Source: CAWCFV01 sp963794995 (lineage in GTDB: Bacteria > Actinomycetota > Actinomycetes > JACCUZ01). From it: 64,000 nucleotides of DNA. Shown one piece after another: positions 9,118-17,144 of this stretch; the first letter of the stretch is position 1; each line of letters begins with the position of its first letter. Made by a program: the position numbers and the translations under genes. The DNA is taken from NCBI GenBank assembly GCA_963794995.1, contig CAWCFV010000002.1, positions 2,666,001 through 2,730,000 on the forward strand, read 5' to 3'. Below the pieces are notes generated by a model that searched no databases, had not been told where the DNA came from, and saw only the letters and a program-made list of their open reading frames with translations.

Positions 9118-11226
9118 CTACCGGGGTGCGGCGAGGTGTCGCTGGAGCCACTGCACCTGCAGGACCAGCTTGTTCTCCTCGACGACGTCCTGCGGCGTCA
9201 TGTGGGTCACCCCGGACAGCGGCAGGACGTCGTGCGCCCGCCCCGCAGCGACCAGCGCCGAGGACAGTCGCAGGGTGTGGGCCACCACGACGTTGTCGTC
9301 GGCGAGGCCGTGGATCAGCAGCAGCGGACGGCTGAGCGCGGGGGCGTCGTCCAGCAGGGAGTTGCGCCGGTAGACCTCGGCGGCCTCGTCGGGACGGCCG
9401 AGGTAGCGCTCGGTGTAGAAGGTGTCGTACAGCGTCCAGTCGGTCACCGGTGCGCCGGCGATCGCGGCATGGAAGACGTCCGGGCGGCGGAGCACCGCGA
9501 GCGCCGCGAGGTAGCCGCCGAAGGACCAGCCGCGGATCGCGACCCGGGTGAGGTCGAGGTCGGGAACGATCTCGGCCACCGCGTGCAGCCCGACGACCTG
9601 GTCGTCGAGGGTGGCGTCGAACGCGTCGCGCACGGCACGGTCCCACGCCCGCCCGCGACCTCCCGTCCCGCGCCCGTCGACGACCACGACCGCGAAGCCG
9701 CGGTCGGCGATCCACTGCTCCTCGCGCCAGCGCTCCGGCAGGTCGAGGACCTCGCGGTGGTGCGGTCCTCCGTAGGGGTCGACCAGCACCGGCAGCGGGG
9801 TCCCCGGCGTGTGCCCGGTCGGCATCAGCACGCCGACCGCCAGCTCGTCCGGACCGACCCGGTGGAACGCCGGGCGGCCGTGGACGGGAGGCGGGTCGGC
9901 GTACGAGCGCACCGCCCGCTGCGGACCGTCGGCCGGACGGACGACGACCGCGGGCAGCGGCCGGTCGGCCGAGCGCTCGACCACGACGAGCGTGCCGCCG
10001 CCGCGCAGCCCGGTGTGGTGGCCGCCGGGACCGGTGAGCCGTTCGAGGCCGGCCCCGGCGGACCACGCCCACAGCTGCTGGCGGACCGGGTCGTCGGTGG
10101 CCAGCAGCAGGACGCCCTCGCCGGCCACCGACAGCACCGACTCGACCTGCAGCCCGGGTGGGGTGACGGGCTGGCCGTCGACGACCAGGCGCCGGGTGTC
10201 ATCGAGGTCCGCGGTCACGACCAGCCGACCGTCGGGCAGCAGGGCCGGCACGCCGTCGACCGCGTCGAGCCACACGTCGTCGGCCTGCTCGAGCAGCACC
10301 GACGTCGTGCCGTCGACGGGCTGAACGCGCAGCACCAGGGCGTGGCGCTGGTCCCGCGACATGACCTGGAGCACGCAGCCGGCGGCCGTCCAGGACGCTC
10401 GGACGAGGTACGGGAACGCCACGCGGTCCCAGGAGACGTCGGTGCACCCGCCGTCGACCCCGAGCAGGTGCAGGCTCACGTCCGCGTCGGCGCTGCCGGC
10501 GACGGGGTAGCGGTGCTCGGCGGCCGGCCGGTCGGGGTGCGCCGGGTCGGCGACGTACCACCGCGGCACCGGAGCGACGTCCACGCGGGCCGCGAGAAGG
10601 ACCTCGCCCCCGGGGGACCACCAGTGGCCGCGGTGGCGGCCCATCTCCTCGGCCGCGACGAACTCGGCGAGCCCCCAGCTCACCTGCTCCTCGCCGGTCG
10701 CGAGCACCCGGGACCGCCCCCCGTCGACGGACACGACGTGCAGGGAGCCGTCGGCGGCGTACGCCACCCAGGTCCCGGTCGGGTCCGGACGCGGGTCGAG
10801 GACCGGCCCGGCCGCCGCGAGCTCGCGGACCGCGCCGTCACCGGTCAGGTCGGCGACCCACAGCCGGCTGGACAGGGCGAACGTCGCGACGGTGCAGGCG
10901 CGGTCGGTGGCGAAGCCGACGATGCCGCCGGCGCCCTCCCGGCTGCGTTCACGGCGGGCCCGCTCGGCCGGCGAGAGCTGCTCGTCACCGCCGGCCAGCA
11001 GGGTGCGGGGGTCGGCGACCAGCCGTTCGGCTCCGGTCGCCACGTCCAGGGACCAGAGGGCACCGACGGGGTCGGTGCCGTGTCCCGACCGGACGAACAG
11101 CAGCCGGGAGCCGGTGGGGTCCAGGTGCAGCGACCTGGGTGCGCCGCGGGTGAAGCGCTGGGTGCGGGCGTTCTCGCGCGGGAAGGACCCGGCGCCGGTG
11201 CCGTCGGCGGAGGGGGAGTCGGGCAT
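9118..11226 (-). CDS. S9 family prolyl oligopeptidase / dipeptidyl peptidase IV-like
   Basis: Serine peptidase with an N-terminal beta-propeller (DPP IV N-terminal type) and a C-terminal alpha/beta-hydrolase domain. With ATG 11226 the protein has 702 residues. The nucleophile lies in GWSFGGY (Ser568), the acid is in HGLADDN (Asp643/644) and the base in GVTHMTP (His675). The propeller part includes AAEEMGRHRGHWWSPGG, the Glu-Glu-type pair region of DPP IV relatives that holds substrate N-termini. The oxyanion-side motif PLPVLVDPYGGPHHR is also seen. I chose ATG 11226 over GTG 11232 because TAGGTT ends six bases before it, which fits a leaderless start. No signal peptide is present, so it is probably cytoplasmic. 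Confidence 0.92.
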   Translation of the reverse strand: MPDSPSADGTGAGSFPRENARTQRFTRGAPRSLHLDPTGSRLLFVRSGHGTDPVGALWSLDVATGAERLVADPRTLLAGGDEQLSPAERARRERSREGAGGIVGFATDRACTVATFALSSRLWVADLTGDGAVRELAAAGPVLDPRPDPTGTWVAYAADGSLHVVSVDGGRSRVLATGEEQVSWGLAEFVAAEEMGRHRGHWWSPGGEVLLAARVDVAPVPRWYVADPAHPDRPAAEHRYPVAGSADADVSLHLLGVDGGCTDVSWDRVAFPYLVRASWTAAGCVLQVMSRDQRHALVLRVQPVDGTTSVLLEQADDVWLDAVDGVPALLPDGRLVVTADLDDTRRLVVDGQPVTPPGLQVESVLSVAGEGVLLLATDDPVRQQLWAWSAGAGLERLTGPGGHHTGLRGGGTLVVVERSADRPLPAVVVRPADGPQRAVRSYADPPPVHGRPAFHRVGPDELAVGVLMPTGHTPGTPLPVLVDPYGGPHHREVLDLPERWREEQWIADRGFAVVVVDGRGTGGRGRAWDRAVRDAFDATLDDQVVGLHAVAEIVPDLDLTRVAIRGWSFGGYLAALAVLRRPDVFHAAIAGAPVTDWTLYDTFYTERYLGRPDEAAEVYRRNSLLDDAPALSRPLLLIHGLADDNVVVAHTLRLSSALVAAGRAHDVLPLSGVTHMTPQDVVEENKLVLQVQWLQRHLAAPR

Positions 11227-11232
11227 CCCCAC

Positions 11233-11238
11233 AACCTA
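11233..11238 (-). promoter_or_regulatory. -10 box (leaderless) of the S9 peptidase gene
   Basis: On the minus strand TAGGTT ends six bases before ATG 11226. It decides the start: the GTG at 11232 would touch the -10 box directly. Confidence 0.55.
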
Positions 11239-11270
11239 GTGACGCGGCCGGGTCACCCCGCGGCCGCCGG

Positions 11271-11276
11271 TAGGGT
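11271..11276 (+). promoter_or_regulatory. -10 box (leaderless) of mshB
   Basis: TAGGGT ends seven bases before ATG 11284 and there is no Shine-Dalgarno sequence, so the message probably begins at or next to the start codon. Confidence 0.55.
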
Positions 11277-11283
11277 CGCGAGC

Positions 11284-12303
11284 ATGACCACGACTCCTGA
11301 GGGGCCGCGCGCCGGCGAGCCGGAGGCGCGTCCCACCTCGCCCGAGGAGGCCGTCCTGCGGGAGGCCGAGTCGGTGCTCGAGCAGGCATCTCCCGAGGTC
11401 GAGGAGCGGATGGACCTGCTCGATGTCGCACGCCGGATGCTGCTCGTGCACGCGCACCCGGACGACGAGACCATCGGCAACGGCGTGACGATGGCGAAGT
11501 ACGCCGCCGAGGGCGCGCACGTCACGCTCGTGACCTGCACCCTCGGTGAGGAGGGCGAGGTGCTGGTGCCCGGCCTCGCCCACCTCGCCGCCGACCAGGA
11601 CGACGCCCTCGGGCAGCACCGCATCGGCGAGCTGGCGACCGCGATGGAGGCGCTCGGAGTCCGGGACCACCGGTTCCTGGGCGGTCCCGGCAGGTTCCGC
11701 GACTCCGGGATGATGGGCCTGCCCACCAACGACCGGCCGGACTCGTTCTGGCAGGCCGACCTCGACGAGGCTGCCGCCCTCCTGGTCGCCGTGATCCGCG
11801 AGGTGCGTCCGCAGGTGGTCGTCACCTACGACGAGGACGGCGGGTACGGCCACCCCGACCACATCCAGGCGCACCGGGTCGCGATGCGCGGCGTCGAGCT
11901 GGCCGCCGATGCGGCCTACGGCTCGGGCGAGCCCTGGCAGGTGGCCAAGGTGTACTGGAACGCGATGCCGGAGTCGGTCATGCGTGAGGGGCTGCGCCGG
12001 CTGCGCGACATCGGTGACACCTCGTTCGACAACCTGGACCCCGACGGCGAGATGCCCACGTTCGTCGTGCCGGACGAGCTCATCACCACGATGGTGGACG
12101 GCCTCCCGCACGTGGAGGCCAAGCTGGCGGCCATGCGGGCGCACGCGACCCAGATCGAGGTCGACGGACCGTTCTTCGCCCTGTCGGACAACCTCGGCAA
12201 CCAGGTCTGGGGCCTCGAGCACTACCGGCTGGTGCACGGGGAGCCCGGCACGGAGCGTGACGCCGCCGGCCGCGAGACCGACCTGTTCGCCGGGCTCGAC
12301 TGA
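11284..12303 (+). CDS. mshB: N-acetyl-1-D-myo-inositol-2-amino-2-deoxy-alpha-D-glucopyranoside deacetylase MshB
   Basis: Zinc-dependent deacetylase that removes acetate from GlcNAc-inositol, the second committed step of mycothiol synthesis. Zinc ligands by family analogy are His58 and Asp61 of AHPDDE and His193 of YGHPDH. The stretch VTCTLGEEGEV and the GGPGRFRDSGMMG loop are typical of MshB rather than the amidase Mca. The 339-residue protein has about 45 more N-terminal residues than the mycobacterial enzyme. An internal ATG at 11410 would give the shorter form, but the leaderless TAGGGT box favours 11284. It is divergent from the S9 peptidase; starts are only 57 bp apart. Confidence 0.93.
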   Translation: MTTTPEGPRAGEPEARPTSPEEAVLREAESVLEQASPEVEERMDLLDVARRMLLVHAHPDDETIGNGVTMAKYAAEGAHVTLVTCTLGEEGEVLVPGLAHLAADQDDALGQHRIGELATAMEALGVRDHRFLGGPGRFRDSGMMGLPTNDRPDSFWQADLDEAAALLVAVIREVRPQVVVTYDEDGGYGHPDHIQAHRVAMRGVELAADAAYGSGEPWQVAKVYWNAMPESVMREGLRRLRDIGDTSFDNLDPDGEMPTFVVPDELITTMVDGLPHVEAKLAAMRAHATQIEVDGPFFALSDNLGNQVWGLEHYRLVHGEPGTERDAAGRETDLFAGLD

Positions 12304-12532
12304 CCGTCCCGCAGCGACCGTTCACTGTCGGTGACCATGGTGCGAAGTGGGTGCGCCGAACGGGTGACCCGAACGTCGCAACCGGGTGAACTCGGGCACG
12401 CGGGTGTTCCGCGCAGGCGCACCGGGGCGAGACTGCTCGCAGATGGTCGTCCGCCTCAGCGGATGAATCGGCACCTCGACCCTGGTGGCTGTTGCTCCGT
12501 CCGGGTGAGGCACGAGCAGCGGGAGGGGCCAC

Positions 12533-14503
12533 ATGCCGGAGACCCGGTTCCACCAGCACACCGACGAGATCCTCGACCTCGAGGCGGAGGCGGGCGGAGG
12601 CGACGTCGGCCGGTCCCGCGAGGAGATGCGCCGCCGCCGGCTGCTCCGGCTGGTGTTCTGGGTCGGCCTGCCGACCGCCTACCTCTGGTACCGCATCCTC
12701 ACCGGCGACCCCGTGTCGGGCATCTGGTTCCCGACCGTCGACCCGCTGCTGCTCTTCCCGGCCATGTTCTTCAGCGCGTTGATCCTGCTGCTCGCCGGGC
12801 AGTTCTTCATGACCGGCCGGTCGCCGCACACCGTGATCCGGCCCGAGCAGATCGACGTGCGGCTCGCCGACGTCGTCGGCATCGACGTCGTCAAGGCCGA
12901 GGTCGTGCAGTCGCTGCAGCTGTTCCTCGCCCACCGCAGCTTCGCCCGTCAGATGGGCGGCCGTCCGCGGCGCGGGCTGCTGTTCGAGGGCGGCCCCGGC
13001 ACCGGCAAGACGTACACGGCGAAGGCGCTCGCCGCCGAGGCGGGTGTGCCGTTCCTGTTCGCCACCGCCACCTCGTTCCAGTCCAGCTTCCAGGGCGCCA
13101 CCGCGCGCAAGGTGCGGCAGTACTTCCGGGCGCTGCGCAAGGCCGCGCGCAAGCACGGCGGCGCCGTCGGCTTCATCGACGAGTTCGACGCGATCGCCCT
13201 CGGTCGCGCCGGGATGTCGATGACCCAGGCGCCCGCCGGCACGGGCGGGCCGCTGTGCTGCGGCGGGCTCGAGGGCCTGCCGGCGATGTCGGCGGCCACG
13301 GCCGCACCGGCCACGACAGCCACGCCTTTCGTCGGCGGCAACGACCTCCAGATGGCCGTCAACGAGCTGCTCGTCCAGATGCAGTCCTTCGAGGAGCCCA
13401 CCGGCCGCGAGAAGCTGCTGGGCAAGATCGTCGACGCGGTCAACCTGCTCCTGCCCGCGCACCGCCAGCTGCGCGGCCCGGTCGGCACGCACGCGAACAT
13501 CCTGCTCATCGCCTCGACGAACCGGGCCGACTCGCTCGACCCCGCGCTGCTGCGCCCGGGCCGGTTCGACCGGCGGCTCACCTTCGAGCTGCCGCCGAAG
13601 TCGAGCCGGCGACAGCTCATCGACCACTTCCTCGGTCGCAAGGCGCACGACGAGGAGCTCGACAGCCACGAGCGCCGCGACGCGCTCGCTGCGGTGACCC
13701 AGGGCTACAGCCCCGCCATGCTCGAGGGCCTCATGGACGAGGCGCTCATCCAGGCCGTCCGTGAGCGGCGGCCCCGGATGACCTGGGCCGACGTCGAGCA
13801 CGCCAGGCTGCAGGTCGAGGTCGGGCTGGGGCAGCCGGTGGCGTACACGGCGCACGAGGCCCGGCTGATCGCGACCCACGAGGCCGGGCACGCCGCGGTG
13901 GCCTGGCTGGTCGCCCCCGAGCGGCGGCTGGAGATCCTCACCATCATCAAGCGCCGGGAGGCTCTGGGGCTGCTCGCGCACGGTGACAAGGAGGACGTCT
14001 ACACCCGCTCGCGGGCCGAGCTCACGGGTCTCATCCAGATCGCGATGGGTGGCCAGGTGGCCGAGGAGATCTTCTTCGGCGACGTCTCGACCGGGCCGGC
14101 CGGTGACCTGATGTACGCGACCCAGGTGGCCGCGCAGATGGTCGGGTCCGCCGGCATGACCGACACGCTGGTGTCGTACGCGGCCGTGCAGAACAGTGGC
14201 TTCAGCGACACGAACCTGGTCGGCCGGGTCCTCGGTGACAGCGACGGCCGGCGCCGGGTCGAGGAGATGCTGCAGCGGCAGAAGGTCGTCGTCCGTGGGC
14301 TGCTGGAGGTCAACCAGCACCTGGTGGCCGCGCTGCGCGACGCGTTGCTCGACCGGCACGAGCTGATCGGTGCCGAGATCCTGGCCGTGCTGGAGAAGGC
14401 CGCGGCGGCTGCACCGACGCCCCTGCCGATCGACGGCCGGCCGGTCGACGCCCGCACGATCGACCTGCGCGACGCGCTGCCCGAGACGGCTCCCGAGGGC
14501 TGA
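12533..14503 (+). CDS. FtsH-like membrane AAA metalloprotease with insertions in the AAA domain
   Basis: The 656-residue protein has FtsH layout: two membrane segments (about 38-55 and 70-92), AAA ATPase, then zinc protease. Walker A GGPGTGKT is at 153-160, Walker B region VGFIDEFDA at 212-220 and the arginine-finger motif RPGRFDRR at 341-348. HEAGH is at 449-453, and the third zinc ligand is probably Asp525 in TGPAGDL. It should degrade membrane or cytoplasmic proteins using ATP. Compared with FtsH it carries about 45 extra residues after Walker B (227-270, Ala/Gly/Thr-rich, with a CC pair) and about 30 more near 288-318. All catalytic residues are kept. Start: GGGAGGGG lies eight bases before ATG 12533. 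It is a paralogue or divergent form, not clearly the housekeeping FtsH. Confidence 0.85.
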   Translation: MPETRFHQHTDEILDLEAEAGGGDVGRSREEMRRRRLLRLVFWVGLPTAYLWYRILTGDPVSGIWFPTVDPLLLFPAMFFSALILLLAGQFFMTGRSPHTVIRPEQIDVRLADVVGIDVVKAEVVQSLQLFLAHRSFARQMGGRPRRGLLFEGGPGTGKTYTAKALAAEAGVPFLFATATSFQSSFQGATARKVRQYFRALRKAARKHGGAVGFIDEFDAIALGRAGMSMTQAPAGTGGPLCCGGLEGLPAMSAATAAPATTATPFVGGNDLQMAVNELLVQMQSFEEPTGREKLLGKIVDAVNLLLPAHRQLRGPVGTHANILLIASTNRADSLDPALLRPGRFDRRLTFELPPKSSRRQLIDHFLGRKAHDEELDSHERRDALAAVTQGYSPAMLEGLMDEALIQAVRERRPRMTWADVEHARLQVEVGLGQPVAYTAHEARLIATHEAGHAAVAWLVAPERRLEILTIIKRREALGLLAHGDKEDVYTRSRAELTGLIQIAMGGQVAEEIFFGDVSTGPAGDLMYATQVAAQMVGSAGMTDTLVSYAAVQNSGFSDTNLVGRVLGDSDGRRRVEEMLQRQKVVVRGLLEVNQHLVAALRDALLDRHELIGAEILAVLEKAAAAAPTPLPIDGRPVDARTIDLRDALPETAPEG

Positions 14504-14535
14504 GGCGGCCGGGTCCGGGCTCCCGGGCGACGGCC

Positions 14536-14541
14536 TAGGGT
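14536..14541 (+). promoter_or_regulatory. -10 box (leaderless) before the DUF6113-like gene
   Basis: TAGGGT ends seven bases before GTG 14549; no ribosome site is present. Confidence 0.5.
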
Positions 14542-14548
14542 TCGGCAG

Positions 14549-14917
14549 GTGCCTGTCGTCCGTGCTGCGCTGCTGGTCCCGGCGGCCGTGGCCGGCGCCG
14601 CCGCGGGCCTGCTCGGCTCGTTCGTCCACGAGCTCCGCCTGCTCGGCCTCCCGGGGGGGCTGCTCCTCGCCGCGGCGCTGAGCGCGGGGGTGTTCGTCAC
14701 CGGCGGGCTGCTGCTCGGTCGCCGTGGCGCGGTCGTCGCGGCGGGTGGCTGGCTGGTCGTCGTCCTGCTCCTCGCGACCCAGCGGCCGGAGGGCGACCTC
14801 GTCGTCGCGGGGGGCCCGGCGGGCTACACCTGGCTGCTCGGCGGCACGGTGCTGGCGGTGGGCTGCTGCTCGCCGCGCTACCGGCGCCCTTCAGCGGGCG
14901 CCGGAGGCAGCCGATGA
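14549..14917 (+). CDS. Small integral membrane protein, DUF6113-like
   Basis: A 122-residue protein with four predicted membrane segments (about 5-22, 32-52, 58-76, 88-104) and a short basic tail. Function unknown. Position near mshB matches a conserved small membrane gene that neighbours mshB in other actinobacteria, which is why I suggest DUF6113; sequence alone would not prove it. It probably starts at GTG 14549 from a leaderless message. Its stop lies seven bases before the proposed cheW start, so it may lead the chemosensory operon. Confidence 0.6.
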   Translation: MPVVRAALLVPAAVAGAAAGLLGSFVHELRLLGLPGGLLLAAALSAGVFVTGGLLLGRRGAVVAAGGWLVVVLLLATQRPEGDLVVAGGPAGYTWLLGGTVLAVGCCSPRYRRPSAGAGGSR

Positions 14918-14924
14918 AGCCGAC

Positions 14925-15446
14925 GTGGGCTCCGACGCGACGGCGACCGACGCCGGTCCGGCGGCCGACCTCGCCTACCCGGCCGTCATGACCGGTACGG
15001 CGGCGGGCGCCGTCGTGCTGCGGCTCGGCGCGTCGCGCTACGCGGTCGCGACGGCCGACGTGGCCGAGGTCGCGCCGGTACCGGCCACCACGCGGCTGCC
15101 GGGTGCGCCGGTCTGGCTGTCCGGTGTGGCCAACTGGCGCGGCCGGATGCTGCCGGTCCTGGACCTCCGGCCGCTGCTGGCGTCGGCCGTCCTGCCGCTG
15201 GCCAGCAGTGCCCGGGTCGTGGTCCTGGCACGCGGCGAGGTGTTCGTCGGCGTGCTCGCGGAGGCGGTGCCCGGCGTCTTCGACGGCGAGCTGGTCGACC
15301 TCGACCCGCCGCCGTCGACGCTGGGCGCCCAGGCCGGGACCCTCGTCCTGGGCCAGGTCACGGACGGCTCGGGGCCGGTCGCGGTGCTCGACGCCGGGGC
15401 CGTGCTCGCGCTGCGCGAGCAGGTCGACCGCCGCCGCGGGGCCTGA
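14925..15446 (+). CDS. CheW-like adaptor protein
   Basis: Coupling protein that would link a chemoreceptor to the CheA kinase. The CheW fold starts near GAVVLRLGASRYAVATADVAEV and continues with LPGAPVWLSGVANWRGRMLPVLDLRPLL, the typical beta-barrel segments. From GTG 14925 the protein has 173 residues; ATG 14988 would give 152 and also keeps the whole domain. GGAGG at 14903 is far from GTG 14925, so the start is uncertain. It is followed by receptor and CheA genes on the same strand. Confidence 0.85.
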   Translation: MGSDATATDAGPAADLAYPAVMTGTAAGAVVLRLGASRYAVATADVAEVAPVPATTRLPGAPVWLSGVANWRGRMLPVLDLRPLLASAVLPLASSARVVVLARGEVFVGVLAEAVPGVFDGELVDLDPPPSTLGAQAGTLVLGQVTDGSGPVAVLDAGAVLALREQVDRRRGA

Positions 15447-15569
15447 GCCCGGCCCACCGGCTGCCGGCCGGGCCCGGCGGTTCATCCGTCCGGCCTACAG
15501 AACCGGGTGCGGCCGCCCGATGAAGCACGGGACGGGCGCGGAGCCGGTCACCCCGCCCTGGAGGCACGC

Positions 15570-17117
15570 GTGGACTTCTGGAAGAGGCTCAACGGCGCGT
15601 CGACCGTCACCCTCGCGGTGACGCTCGCCACCGCCGCTGCGGCCGTGTCGCTCGACCGAGCGGCCGGTGCCCCCTACTCGCTCACGGCGGTCGGGCTCTG
15701 GCTCGCCGTCGGGGTCGTCAGCGCCGGCGGTCTCGCCGCGCTGACCCTGTTCGGGGAGCGTCTCGTCGGCGAGGACGGGCTCGTGGAGCGCTACCGTGCC
15801 GGCCTGGTCGTGGCCAACATCATCTGGATCGCCGGTCTGGTGGCCACCACGGGCGGGATCCACCGGCCGTACTACGCGCTGATGGCTGCGCCGCTGCTCA
15901 TCGCCGCGGTCTCCATGACCCGCCTGCGCAGCCTGCTCATCGGCACCGTCGCGACGCTGGCCGTGGCCGTGGCCGTCGTGGCCTCCGGCCCGGTCGACCG
16001 GGCCGAGCTGGGCTACCTCGTCCTCGTCCTGCCGCTGGGGCCCGGTGTCACCTGGTTCGTCGGGGTCCTCTGCGCCGCGGTCTGGGACGAGCGCCGGCTC
16101 GCCGCCGAGGAGCGCGACGAGCTCAGCGCGCGGGTCGACGAGCTGTCGTCGGTCCTTGCCCGGGCCGCCGAGGGCGACCTGGCGGTCCGGGTCGACGCCG
16201 GTGCCAGCGCGAACGACTCGGTCCGTGCCCTCACCGAGTCGTTCAACAACACGCTGCTGAACCTGCGCCAGCTGGTCGACCAGATCCGCTCCGGCGGGGA
16301 GCAGATCTCCTCCAGCGCCGGCGAGCTGCTGGTCACCGCGGAGGAGCACGCTGCCAGTGCCACCCAGCAGTCCTCGGCCGTCGCCGAGACCACCTCGACC
16401 ATCGAGGAGCTGGCCGCCACCGCCGCCCAGATCGCCGACACCGCGGAGTCCGTCGCCCGCTACGCCGCCGAGACCTTGCGGCACGCGGAGGACGGCCGCA
16501 CCGCCGTGGCCACCTCGGTGGCCTCGATGGACGCCATCGCCGACCGGGTCACGACCATCGCCTCCCGGGCCCTGTCCCTCGGCGAGAAGGGTCAGGAGAT
16601 CGGGCGGATCCTCACCGTCATCGACGACCTGGCCGACCAGACCAACCTGCTGGCGCTCAACGCGGCGATCGAGGCGGCCCGCGCGGGGGAGCACGGCCGC
16701 GGCTTCGCCGTCGTCGCCTCCGAGGTGCGCAAGCTCGCCGAGCGCTCCCAGGAGTCCGCCGGGCAGATCCAGGCGATCGTCACCCAGATCCAGGCCGAGA
16801 CCAGCGCCACCATCCTCGCCAGCGAGGAGGGGGCCAAGGAGGTCCGCAGCGGCGCGTCGCTGGCCCGCGAGGTCGTCGATGCCCTGGAGCGGATCAGCGG
16901 CATGGTCGACGAGACCACCACCGCCGCCAAGGAGATCTCGATCGCGACCCAGCAGCAGCGCTCGGCGTCGGACCAGGTCGTCTCGGCGATGACCCAGGTG
17001 TCCGACGTGTCCCGGCAGTACGCGGTCGGGTCCAAGCAGGCCGCCGCGTCCGCGGCGCAGCTCAACGTGCTGGCCGCCGAGCTCCGGTCGTCGATCGAGC
17101 AGTTCCGGGTCTCATGA
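15570..17117 (+). CDS. Methyl-accepting chemotaxis protein with six-helix membrane sensor
   Basis: A 515-residue chemoreceptor-like protein. About six membrane helices occupy residues 10-172 with almost no extracytoplasmic loop domain, so any signal is likely sensed in or near the membrane. A HAMP-like linker (about 185-245, ARAAEGDLAVRVDAG) precedes a long coiled-coil signalling domain. The hairpin tip is the conserved stretch AAIEAARAGEHGRGFAVVASE with VRKLAERS behind it, the CheA/CheW contact site. Start: GTG 15570, giving MDFWKRLNG, follows GGAGGCACGC; an in-frame GTG/ATG about 20 codons earlier is less likely. No cheR or cheB is nearby, so methylation control is not shown. Confidence 0.92.
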   Translation: MDFWKRLNGASTVTLAVTLATAAAAVSLDRAAGAPYSLTAVGLWLAVGVVSAGGLAALTLFGERLVGEDGLVERYRAGLVVANIIWIAGLVATTGGIHRPYYALMAAPLLIAAVSMTRLRSLLIGTVATLAVAVAVVASGPVDRAELGYLVLVLPLGPGVTWFVGVLCAAVWDERRLAAEERDELSARVDELSSVLARAAEGDLAVRVDAGASANDSVRALTESFNNTLLNLRQLVDQIRSGGEQISSSAGELLVTAEEHAASATQQSSAVAETTSTIEELAATAAQIADTAESVARYAAETLRHAEDGRTAVATSVASMDAIADRVTTIASRALSLGEKGQEIGRILTVIDDLADQTNLLALNAAIEAARAGEHGRGFAVVASEVRKLAERSQESAGQIQAIVTQIQAETSATILASEEGAKEVRSGASLAREVVDALERISGMVDETTTAAKEISIATQQQRSASDQVVSAMTQVSDVSRQYAVGSKQAAASAAQLNVLAAELRSSIEQFRVS

Positions 17118-17144
17118 CCCGCGACCGCCGCGCGGGGCGCCGCC

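Noticed and set aside
9136..12303. Very long plus-strand open frame through the S9 peptidase gene
   Set aside because: It is the antisense of the peptidase in GC-rich DNA; only its end from 11284 matches a family (MshB).
12361..12406. Three CGGGTG(A/T) direct repeats before the FtsH-like gene
   Set aside because: Spacing is uneven (22 and 18 bp), half-sites are short and such words are frequent at this GC content; not enough for an operator call. The rest of 12304-12532 shows nothing clear.
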